In this document: piece after piece, positions 36,265 to 41,600 of the stretch
Layout: each line of letters starts with the position of its first letter
Position numbering within the stretch: the stretch's first letter is position 1
Origin: Axinella damicornis
Lineage: Eukaryota > Porifera > Demospongiae > Axinellida > Axinellidae
Direction of reading: 5' to 3'
DNA length: 64,000 bases
Assembly (NCBI GenBank): GCA_963931865.1
Contig: OZ007509.1
Coordinates: 16,593,815 to 16,657,814, forward strand
Notes under the pieces: generated by a model
The model's input: the letters and a program-made list of their open reading frames with translations, nothing else
Databases searched by the model: none
Told to the model about the DNA's origin: nothing
Translations under genes and position numbers: made by a program

Positions 36265-38020
36265 GGAAACAGGAAATAGAAAGCACATGTACATGTTGTA
36301 GTTACAGACAAGATGGGGAGAAAGGAACAAACCTGAATGTCAGGCTTCCACGTGGACACTGCATCATCAGTGAGTATCCTCATGAACGAGGTAGTGAGGC
36401 CCTCTCTGAAGAACCGCTGGCAGGGTTCACACTCCGTATCACGACCTGTAAGAGGGGAGGACAGAGGGAGAGGGAGGGAGAGGGGAGGACAGAGGGAGAG
36501 GGAGAGGGAGAGGGGAGGACAGAGGGAGAGGGAGGAATGTGGAAGAAGAAATGGGAGGAAGAGGGAGTGGAGGTCGAGTGGAGGAGGGAGGCCAATGGAA
36601 GGGGAGAAGATGAAAGAAAGGCAGGGAAAGAGAGCACGAAGTAGGTTGAGGGAGGAGGATGTTCTAGGGGAAGTATACATATCTAGCAAAGTGATTTTCG
36701 GATGTGGAAGCAGCAGTAAAGCTGACTGAAAGTCGATCTCTCGGCTATAACACACACACAATAAACACACAGCAACACAGACACAAACACCCAAACACCC
36801 ACCCATCCACACCCCTCCCTCCCTCCCACCACCCACCCACCCACCTTGTTTGCACAATTTGATGGCGGCCTTGAGCAGTCTCTCAAGGTCATCATCTGGC
36901 CTCACTGGAACCACCCACTTCGGGCGGCCAAGCTGTTCATCCAGATGCGTAAGGTGTTCCACAGGGAACTGCACCTCGCCACTGCCAGTAACAGCATCAC
37001 CTGTGGCGTCCTCCAGGGGAGGAGGCTCCTCAGAGAGCTGGCAGGGGTGGCAGGTACATAAGTACTTGCACACAGCAATGCCAGGTGGCAGGAATTAATC
37101 AGATTAGAATATAAGCACATATATACGTTGACTCACTGACCTAACATAGGCGAGCTACTCAACCTTGTCAGAATCATACATCACATGTACATAATCATAC
37201 ATCGATAGACAAAAAACCACTTTATCGTACATTTGTAAATGCATGCGACATTAGTACATCCACTACTAAAATTTCAACTACAACTTCAGCATGGAGCATG
37301 GACAGGCTAAGAAGGAGGCTTGATACAGGATGACGTGGGTCAGAGATGGGCATAATCCGATTACAACATATTGCCTAAATTTTCATTGAATGTGATAGCA
37401 CTAGTCTTTTGATCTCGACAGGCTGCCATCGCATGCCTGTACTGATTGCAACCGCTCACACAGAGTGACAAAACTTGAAGTCGGGCACAACCTGGCATGC
37501 ACAATGGTCGCCTAACAAGAAGGAAACACACTATCTGCATCCTTCTAGAAATTCTGTGCCTGCGTCAAGTCGTGCTTCCAACTATTTACCACTAGAGCAT
37601 TTCGGTTGAATATTGATTAATACCCACCTGGTCACCAGGATCTACAGCACCGTCTTCAATCGGCTGTACTTGCTGCGACTGAGGTGCCTCTTCCTCCCCA
37701 CCAGCCCCAACCCCTCCTTCCAGCTCCTCTCCAGTACCCACAATTCCTCCTTCCACTGCCTCCCTCGTACCACCCGTTCCTCCTTCTACCTCCTCCCTCG
37801 CATCACCCGTTCCTCCCCTTACCTCCTCCCTCGTATCACCCGTTCCTCCCCCTACCTCCTCCCTCGTACCACCCGTTCCTCTTTCCACATCCTCCCCACC
37901 ACCAGCATCTCCTCCATTCCTCTCTGACGACAAATGTTGCTCTTGCTGGCTTTGGCTCCGCTTGTCTTCATTCACGGTGCTCTTGGGCTGCAAGCTCTCA
38001 CCAACTGAATCACATGACAT
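7001..38020 (-). CDS. USP9X/FAF-type ubiquitin carboxyl-terminal hydrolase, about 62 traced exons
   Basis: Translated exons follow human USP9X nearly end to end (first exon 37628-38020; last 7001-7246), and every junction I traced is phase-consistent outside the gap. The traced coding sum is about 7.4 kb (about 2470 aa); human USP9X is about 2570 aa. Domain order: acidic, low-complexity N terminus; long helical-repeat region; ubiquitin-like module (exons 22938-23046 and 23625-23756); USP catalytic domain (12454-16384); helical C-terminal region; acidic tail. Family role: a cysteine protease removing ubiquitin from substrates, cytoplasmic, with roles in trafficking and cell polarity. The 7296-7495 gap removes exons between the last part of the C-terminal region and the tail. 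Introns are mostly 50-700 bp and carry many simple repeats. The symbol is left blank because USP9X and USP9Y are vertebrate-specific copies. Confidence 0.93.
7296..7495. other. Assembly gap, exactly 200 N
   Basis: 200 consecutive N, a round number typical of a placeholder. It lies inside the C-terminal part of the USP gene. Confidence 0.99.
7591..7683. repeat. Short palindromic element, CGTTCCCAGG family
   Basis: Begins GTCGTTCCCAGGTC and ends GGCCTGGGAAGG. Inside, TTTTTTGATCGCTTGCA pairs with its complement. It lies in an intron of the USP gene. Confidence 0.65.
7876..7964. repeat. Palindromic element, second family (CCAGACCCAAACCAACCCC)
   Basis: The left end TAGTCTTGGC plus CCAGACCCAAACCAACCCC pairs with GGGGTTGGTTTGGGTCTG plus GCCGAGACAATA. 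The same end sequence recurs at 12771, 13412 and 34020. Confidence 0.75.
8235..8259. repeat. Poly-C run
   Basis: 25 consecutive C on the plus strand (poly-G in the sense of the USP gene), in an intron. The length is likely unreliable in the assembly. Confidence 0.9.
8477..8725. repeat. (TG)n microsatellite next to a splice acceptor
   Basis: About 250 bp of TG with GA and TA interruptions. It directly abuts the acceptor of the exon at 8303-8473, so the USP pre-mRNA carries a (CA)n tract there. Confidence 0.9.
9421..9450. repeat. Poly-G run
   Basis: 30 consecutive G on the plus strand, preceded by a T-rich stretch with repeated TGTCAATAAA-like words, and about 18 bp before the first TGACATTC-like box. 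Confidence 0.9.
9468..9734 (+). promoter_or_regulatory. Candidate promoter: TGACATTC boxes and TATA box
   Basis: The octamer TGACATTC occurs five times in the same orientation (9482, 9497, 9547, 9692, 9705), with near copies at 9469 and 9670. It is followed by TATATAAAAG at 9725-9734. A Kozak-like ACCACCATG lies about 60 bp downstream of the TATA box (ATG at 9796). The region is inside a USP intron but points the opposite way. The function is inferred. Confidence 0.45.
9796..10176 (+). CDS. Candidate nested intronless gene, 126 aa, unknown
   Basis: The ORF starts at ACCACCATG, beginning [16 protein letters not shown], and ends TAA after [10 protein letters not shown]. The frame is also open upstream to 9691, but the start at 9796 fits the TATA box at 9725-9734. 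The protein is basic, with several Cys and Tyr, no signal peptide and no recognised domain. It lies antisense within an intron of the USP gene between the exons at 9042-9181 and 10461-10557. It could be a small nested gene, a retrocopy or chance. The core-promoter features and the TGACATTC cluster are the main support. Confidence 0.3.
   Translation: MLSWRLFYQATVIRRSSTDERLMVSRSKQCRYQARLLWHWPGLKRESTTPAATSRHFNTEVVINAGAHQRIDIFISDSKQDITIYESHGIQMCCSLVYSGWGQYTTVIQAQVEHTYRRCYDYRRAS
10218..10298. repeat. 24-bp tandem repeat
   Basis: About 3.4 copies of a unit containing CACATGCACATGAATACTCT, directly after the nested ORF. It could lie in its 3' UTR. Confidence 0.85.
10850..11021. repeat. Tandem duplication, period about 101 bp
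   Basis: AGCACATAACAGTTGGCTAG through ATCTGACATGG occurs twice (from about 10851 and 10952). The second copy runs into the donor side of the USP exon at 11029-11170. Confidence 0.75.
11681..11888. repeat. Duplicated exon start and acceptor, period 130 bp
   Basis: About 77 bp at 11681-11757, containing the first part of exon 11619-11707 and its acceptor, is repeated at 11811-11888 with a few differences. A small palindrome (CCCAGGCTCGAGAGCCTGGG) lies between. The copy holds a second candidate acceptor for the same exon but no full exon. Confidence 0.75.
11985..12086. repeat. (AC)n/(CT)n microsatellite touching a splice donor
   Basis: The USP exon at 12087-12274 ends ATG, and its donor GT is itself the first unit of a GT repeat in the sense strand. 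Confidence 0.9.
12454..16384 (-). CDS. USP9X-like gene: USP catalytic (peptidase C19) domain exons
   Basis: Exons 16263-16384, 15875-16009, 15484-15635, 15192-15365, 14949-15090, 14537-14622, 14226-14317, 13625-13793, 13191-13269, 12616-12680, 12454-12536. The cysteine box reads [15 protein letters not shown] with the nucleophile Cys. Zinc-finger cysteines appear as CKDC and CEKC. The histidine box reads [13 protein letters not shown], and the third acidic site lies in WFKFDDGEV. All catalytic residues are present, so an active deubiquitinase is expected. The charged insert after [10 protein letters not shown] ([20 protein letters not shown]) differs from the human one. The exon order and the RRQKRWW block match USP9X. 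Confidence 0.93.
12771..12863. repeat. Palindromic element, TAGTCTCGGCCCC family
   Basis: Ends TAGTCTCGGCCCC and GGGACCGAGACTA. The inner arm holds AGCGCAGATCGCT and its complement, plus GGGGTTGGTTTGGGTCTG. Confidence 0.75.
12937..12984. repeat. Minimal palindromic element, CCTCGTTCCCAGG family
   Basis: TAGCCTCGTTCCCAGGC pairs with GCCTGGGAATGAGGCTA around a spacer of 14 bp. Confidence 0.7.
13412..13529. repeat. Palindromic element with mixed ends
   Basis: Left end TAGTCTCGGCCCCAGACCC; right end GTGGGAACGAGACTA. The ends look like one arm from each of the two palindrome families. Confidence 0.6.
14384..14413. repeat. (GA)n microsatellite
   Basis: An AGAG run of about 28 bp in a USP intron. 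Confidence 0.8.
15760..15871. repeat. Poly-C plus (AC)n tract at a splice donor
   Basis: 26 C followed by about 85 bp of AC-rich repeat running to the donor of USP exon 15875-16009. In the sense strand the donor is followed by (GT)n and then poly-G. Confidence 0.85.
16632..16860 (-). repeat. Two extra tandem copies of a USP exon 3' end
   Basis: The end of exon 16799-16951 ([20 protein letters not shown]) recurs in the downstream intron at about 105-106 bp steps, marked by TTCTCCAA at 16843, 16737 and 16632. The second copy keeps the full reading frame and a donor (one I for L change). The third stops after QTLQELL. Each copy is separated by GT/G-rich simple sequence. Neither extra copy has an obvious acceptor, so they are probably not spliced in. 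Confidence 0.85.
16799..22628 (-). CDS. USP9X-like gene: exons between UBL module and catalytic domain
   Basis: Exons 22485-22628, 21935-22180, 21282-21344, 21035-21126, 20522-20750, 20068-20190, 19868-19930, 19534-19640, 18933-19041, 18707-18762, 17677-17767, 17238-17384, 17043-17106, 16799-16951. Blocks that align to USP9X include [75 protein letters not shown] and [10 protein letters not shown]. The last exon ends [19 protein letters not shown], and its 3' end is repeated downstream in the intron (see repeat at 16632-16860). Confidence 0.85.
17211..17233. repeat. (AC)n microsatellite at a splice donor
   Basis: A CA run 5 bp from the donor of USP exon 17238-17384; (GT)n in the sense strand. 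Confidence 0.85.
17395..17450. repeat. (TG)n plus poly-G upstream of a splice acceptor
   Basis: TG repeat followed by about 23 G on the plus strand. In the sense strand this is poly-C, then (CA)n, leading to the acceptor of exon 17238-17384. Confidence 0.85.
17771..18190. repeat. 420-bp polypurine tract at a splice acceptor
   Basis: Almost pure GGGAGG-type sequence on the plus strand, starting 3 bp from the acceptor of USP exon 17677-17767. In the pre-mRNA it is a 420-nt pyrimidine tract. Confidence 0.9.
18272..18668. repeat. Long foldback element, CCTCGTTCCCAG family, arms about 100 bp
   Basis: The ends TAGCCTCGTTCCCAG and CTGGGAACGAGGCTA enclose matching arms containing AGCTTTTCGT, TACGGTAAAGCGGGGAGGG and CTTCTCACGTGA. 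The inner 200 bp is not repeated. It may be a larger member from which the 45-110 bp palindromes derive. Confidence 0.8.
19042..19533. repeat. GTGGGTGAGTGAG minisatellite filling an intron
   Basis: The whole intron between USP exons 19534-19640 and 18933-19041 consists of GTGAGTGG and GTGGGTGG words with longer period units (for example GAGGGAGCAAGTGAGTGAG). In the sense strand it is (CACTCACC)n. Confidence 0.9.
20194..20282. repeat. GAGGGAAGAG tandem repeat at a splice acceptor
   Basis: A 10-bp purine unit repeated about eight times next to the acceptor of exon 20068-20190. Confidence 0.85.
20769..21000. repeat. (GT)n, poly-G and G-rich minisatellite upstream of an acceptor
   Basis: (GT)n, about 26 G, then units like GAGAGGTTGGGGGTATGGCG repeated several times. 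It lies upstream of the acceptor of exon 20522-20750 and fills the intron. Confidence 0.85.
21446..21481. repeat. Minimal palindromic element, CCTCGTTC family
   Basis: TAGCCTCGTTC pairs loosely with GGAATGAGGCT, with a spacer containing CTCGGGCC. It is degenerate. Confidence 0.5.
21676..21770. repeat. Near-perfect 95-bp palindrome
   Basis: ACAGGGTTC and GGAACCCTGT ends. The arms include CCAATATTGTTTGATGTGG and CAATGGAATGCATTTA and pair almost without loop. The end sequence differs from the two main families. It lies in a USP intron. Confidence 0.85.
22184..22284. repeat. GGGAGGGA repeat at a splice acceptor
   Basis: A purine tract of about 100 bp abutting the acceptor of exon 21935-22180. 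Confidence 0.85.
22640..22900. repeat. (TG)n arrays upstream of a splice acceptor
   Basis: Several TG blocks with GTACATGTAC interruptions upstream of the acceptor of exon 22485-22628. Confidence 0.85.
22938..23983 (-). CDS. USP9X-like gene: ubiquitin-like module exons
   Basis: Exons 23886-23983, 23625-23756 and 22938-23046 cover the part that in human USP9X forms the ubiquitin-like module before the catalytic domain. The visible order is a helical [12 protein letters not shown] segment, then [32 protein letters not shown], and [17 protein letters not shown]. The next exon, 22485-22628, is Ser/Asp-rich ([17 protein letters not shown]), like the human linker. The intron between the last two module exons carries a roughly 520-bp polypurine tract at its acceptor side. 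Confidence 0.82.
23050..23570. repeat. 520-bp polypurine tract at a splice acceptor
   Basis: GGGAGGGAGGAGAAG-type sequence, essentially free of C and T, beginning 4 bp from the acceptor of exon 22938-23046. It is the longest such tract in the window. Confidence 0.9.
24637..30406 (-). CDS. USP9X-like gene: central helical-repeat exons
   Basis: Exons 30333-30406, 30173-30221, 30000-30083, 29620-29730, 29372-29518, 28996-29094, 28698-28805, 28406-28522, 27889-28039, 27449-27536, 27243-27294, 26823-26894, 26084-26187, 25319-25529, 24637-24762. Conserved stretches include [66 protein letters not shown] and [10 protein letters not shown], each aligning to USP9X. No catalytic residues are here. In the family this region forms the armadillo-like helical scaffold. 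Confidence 0.88.
24766..24935. repeat. Poly-G plus GGAGGAGGGG tract at a splice acceptor
   Basis: About 23 G followed by GGAGGA units, abutting the acceptor of exon 24637-24762. Confidence 0.88.
26278..26354. repeat. (CTAT)n microsatellite
   Basis: Tetranucleotide CTAT repeat with small interruptions in a USP intron. Confidence 0.85.
28043..28330. repeat. 290-bp polypurine tract at a splice acceptor
   Basis: GGGAGGGAGG units, with a higher-order repeat near GGAGAGAGGGAGGG, abutting the acceptor of exon 27889-28039. Confidence 0.9.
30785..30930. repeat. Polypyrimidine tract (plus strand) downstream of a USP donor
   Basis: CCCCTCCTCTG units end about 10 bp from the donor of exon 30940-31038, giving G-rich sequence just inside the intron on the sense strand. 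This is the opposite polarity to the acceptor-side tracts. Confidence 0.8.
30940..38020 (-). CDS. USP9X-like gene: N-terminal exons 1-9
   Basis: Exons: 37628-38020 (start codon MSCDSVGE), 36845-37037, 36333-36445, 35425-35537, 34582-34627, 33290-33349, 32490-32605, 31737-31803, 30940-31038. Recognisable conserved blocks are [60 protein letters not shown] and [14 protein letters not shown]. Each matches the corresponding block of human USP9X in order. Exons 5, 6 and 8 are small (46, 60 and 67 nt) and were found by phase plus similarity. The MSCD start is the first in-frame Met and no upstream exon is seen. Confidence 0.85.
33079..33131. repeat. Minimal palindromic element, CCTCGTTCCCAGG family
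   Basis: TAGCCTCGTTCCCAGGCCG pairs with CGGCCTGGGAATGAGGCTA. A half copy (GCCTGGGAACGAGGCTA) lies at about 33579. Confidence 0.75.
34020..34101. repeat. Palindromic element with mixed ends
   Basis: Left TAGTCTCATTCCCAGACC; right GAGGTTGGTTTGGGTCTGGGACCGAGA. The arms pair only partly. Confidence 0.6.
34515..34590. repeat. Tandem copies of a USP donor region
   Basis: CACTACATACCTCAACATCGG and two close variants occur in a row, so three sense-strand donors (GTATGT- or GTATGTGT-like) lie within 75 bp at the end of exon 34582-34627. Only the one at 34581 is preceded by the coding match. Confidence 0.6.
35366..35384. repeat. Poly-C run
   Basis: C homopolymer on the plus strand, about 40 bp downstream of the donor of exon 35425-35537 in the sense orientation. 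Confidence 0.85.
36231..36263. repeat. Poly-G run, 33 bp
   Basis: Longest G homopolymer in the window, in a USP intron. It is a strong quadruplex candidate, and its length is likely unreliable. Confidence 0.9.
36449..36660. repeat. GGGAGAGGGA repeat at a splice acceptor
   Basis: A purine tract with a higher-order unit GAGGGGAGGACAGAGGGAGA in about three copies, abutting the acceptor of exon 36333-36445. Confidence 0.85.
37690..37886 (-). repeat. Coding 33-bp tandem repeat in USP exon 1
   Basis: Five to six in-frame copies of an 11-residue unit close to [11 protein letters not shown]. It makes the N terminus Gly/Glu/Arg-rich and probably disordered. Copy number is expected to vary between alleles. 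Confidence 0.85.
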
Positions 38021-38212
38021 GGTACGCAGGGAGTCGGTTGGAAATTACAAACTGTCTGGCAGCTGGATATTCACTGTCACAATAAATTGCTTTACAGCTG
38101 CTTTGATAAACAGCTGTGTACGCAGCCCACAAACTCCAACTCGATGTAACGACCCAAAGTTACACGAGTATTTAGGCTAGGAGACTGCGTCAGAGGGTTA
38201 ACGTTCACTACA
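38021..38212. promoter_or_regulatory. Candidate divergent promoter between USP gene and EEP copy 1
   Basis: Only 192 bp separate the USP start codon (38020, minus) from an ATG on the plus strand at 38213. No TATA box is evident. The direction of both first exons implies a shared promoter; this is inference. Confidence 0.4.
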
Positions 38213-38311
38213 ATGGATACTTCTCAGCTCTACAACTCCCCTCGGCCTAATGCAAAATCTCCAAGGTCGGACCAGTTGCCTCGCCTTCCGATTCAGGAAC
38301 AGAAGGAACCA
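38213..38311 (+). CDS. Candidate alternative first exon of EEP copy 1
   Basis: ATG in a fair context opens a 33-codon Ser/Pro-rich stretch (MDTSQLYNSPRPNAKSPRSD onward, ending QEQKEP), directly followed by the donor GTGAGTGAG in phase 0. The second exon at 39576 also accepts phase 0. It would add a cytoplasmic tail before the signal anchor. It could instead be the first exon of another gene. Confidence 0.4.
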
Positions 38312-38619
38312 GTGAGTGAGAACGGTCTCCCTCTTTTCCTCGACCGAATTTCCGCCATGTTTTGATGGTCATGTGCCCTCACGTGACACTCACATGCTTT
38401 TTCTACGCCCACTTCCGTACTATTCTGCAGAGGTCAAAGTACATCGAATGCATGCCTCCAGCTAGCTGAGCTAGCTAAGCTCTGGTAATTCTAGTGTAGG
38501 GGCGAAATAGCGCTTTCTTGGAGTAACGCTTTCTGAACGTCTGAGCAGTGCACGCGTTGCGTTACATTCTAGTGCGTAGGGAACCGGTCCGGTTCCGAGA
38601 CTATGAATTGCATTCCTAA

Positions 38620-38652
38620 TATCATTCCCAGACTGTTCTGGAACGAGACTAG
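38620..38652. repeat. Short palindrome immediately before the ATG at 38653
   Basis: TATCATTCCCAGA and TCTGGAACGAGACTA around a few bases. It belongs to the CTCGTTCCCAG family and would lie in the 5' UTR. Confidence 0.55.
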
Positions 38653-41600
38653 ATGGCAGCAGGGTCTTCAGTTGCTGAAGAGGGGAAGTCGAAGGTTGGT
38701 TATGCCCGGCGCTGGGCGTTAATCATTAGCCTCTGTTGGAATCGGGATTACATGCTGGACAGTTTCCAAGAAGAGAGAAATACATGAACATACACACTCA
38801 GGCGTATACTTAGACACTAAATAGCCATCGTCAGCCACTCCTACAATTTACAAGTGGGCTGTACTGCTGCTCCACTGCAGAGAGGAAGTGGATTTCCATA
38901 CTTGGATCTATCTAATCCCCTCCTTCTTCAACCTTGCAGTGGATTGCATCACTAATTCATCTGTGGTCGATCCAGTCGAGGCCTGAGTAGTCTCAGGGCC
39001 AGCCTCTTGCCGGCGAAACTAAGGCCTGAGTTGACTTTCTTTTCTGTGTTGGTTTAATAACCGAGGGTTTGCCCTAGTAAATTAGAAGGGGTATGTGGTA
39101 CAACAGTCAAATCATCTGGGGTGAAATCCCCACGGTGTTGTATAAATCAGACAACAGGCAAACTCGCAATGTTCGGGCAATGCCTGCTGAAGACAAATAC
39201 AAGTAAGTTTGCCTATTGCCGTTCATATATCTATGACCGAACACAAAAAATCTTCTACTGCATGGATGCACCAATGCCCTTAATGTGAACAAACTCCCTT
39301 GTCTCCATTGTTACTGCAGCTGAGACTAACAAGAAGATTACAGCGTTTTACTTGGAACTGTTATGTGCCTAGCTAGGTTTGGGTTAGACAGCTCCATTAA
39401 TACCAAACCATTTAAGGTAGCCAAGAACTGTAGCTGTTTAAGAAGCAAAGTTCTGACTAGCAGTACCATGAGCTTGTTTTGGTCCCAGTAATTAGACTGG
39501 CAGACGGGCTCTACTGACATTTATAATGGGTATTCGCAATTGTTGACGATGCAATCACCCATGACACTATTTCAGGTGGGGAGGAGTGCTCATGATTCCA
39601 TCCCGCTGAAGACTGGGACGATACTTCTGCTAACTCTGGTAGTCTTTCTGGCAATTTTGGCGCCATGGATGTACACCACAGGTAAGAACTGTGATGGTGT
39701 TGAGGAGGTATAGTTCTCCACCAGTCATGTAATAGCCTAGCTTAATTCACCTGTGCTAGCAGGAGATATTCTAAGTACTTTGAACTGTAATTGTCATGTA
39801 TCAGCTGATTATGCAATGGCATACAACAATTCAATGCCGCAATAGCCAGCGTTTGTTAGTTATATAGGGGGATGGGCTTATTCTTTTAGAGTGGCCATAT
39901 TATTGGAAGCATGCATTATGCCCACATTCAGGTCCCCATAACTCATGCAGAACTCTCGGATCATCTGTTAATTAAGGCTTATCATCAACAATTATTATAG
40001 TTGGCCTCCCCGCTCAAGTTCCCTCCCTGTGTGCCCTGACACAAATCTATTTTATACCGTGATTCTAGAGTATAGTGTAGATTGTGGAGGTGGAGAGACC
40101 TTGGATGAGGTATAAGTGTCAGCTACGCCCAGAAGGTAATGTAATTTCTTACAGTATGAGTTCAGTATAAACAAAGACGTTGACACAGTAGTCCAGGGCA
40201 AAGAATTCCACAAAGATAATAGCACGTGGCACAATGGAGTAGTGGAATGAGCTAGTGTAAGCATGAGGCTGATTATACAAAAGAGGGTGCCATCACTGCC
40301 ATGGCTTGTACGCTGACTATATTGTTTTCTCAGGGAGCATAAATGCCAGAAGGGAAGGAGTACAAACTACAGACAATTTTTGTATAACATGCATAGTTTC
40401 ATGTTATCGGACAGCAGCCAAATCTATTACCTGGTATAATAGCAACGATGTACCACAACATGTCGTAGAGGAAAGATGTATTCTTCTTACCATTATCTGA
40501 TTCTCTTATTTAGACGTAGAGGGTTTAACAGGAGCTATTCACACAGTCTCAGTAGGCTCATTCAACACACTTATGATACCAATGAGTTCTGGATTTGCTG
40601 AGAGGAAGGAGTTGCTCCTTCAAACTGTAAGTTAAAGAATCCTGACACCATACTGTAGCAATCTCCAACTAGAATATATGCACTTGATGTCTCTTGTGAG
40701 GCATACTGCATTCCAATTGTGTTGGTAGCTACCATCATGTAGTAATTCTCCTGAAGTTAGCTGCATTATGTGTACAAGTAGCTTCGCTCGCTCAGCTACT
40801 TCCCCCTCGTTCGCCTACGTGAGTAATCCGGCGCCGGACAGCTCTCTGTGCAGAGATGCTGCTCCCCGATTGCGTCCCGTTCAGCTGCTGCTTCCCGATT
40901 GCGTCCGCGCTTCAGCTGCTGCTCTCAGATTTCGTCCATCCGCTTCGTGACTGCTGTTCCCCGTTTCCGTCCGCTACAGCTGCTGCTCCCCTATTGCGTC
41001 CACTTCAACTGCTCTTCCCTGATTTCAACAGCTAGCTCCCCCGTCCGCTTCGACTGCTGCTCCCCGATTGCATCCGCTTGTAGCCTCACCTGTTCTGGAA
41101 GATTCCAGCCTAACCCACTGAATGTTCTCGAACATTCTTTTGCGGCTCAACTCGGGTTCAGTAAATTGAAGTACGAAGGTCGCGCGTCACTAGTCTAGTC
41201 CCGCCCCACGAACATCCCACTTCCGTCACACACGGACACACACACACACGCACATTAAAATCTTAATATATTGATACAGCTTGGATTATGGTATATTGTT
41301 AATCTCGTTCCCAGGCTGTTCCCAGGCTCGGACTCGTTCTCAGGCTTCGAGCCTGTGAACAATAGACCTTATTCCGCAAAAATGAAATTCCAGGTTTCCG
41401 TTGCTATGACAACAACAACCCCTTGTACCCATTGGTCACCATGCAGATAGGCTACATCCCAGATTTGAAGTAAATAGGATGTATAGTGTCCGAGTTACAG
41501 CCTCTCAAACTTCAGAATTTCCCCATTGAAGCCCATACAAATGGAAGAATTTTTCTACTGGAGGCGCCTCCAGTAGAAAAATTTCAGATTATGTATGGGC

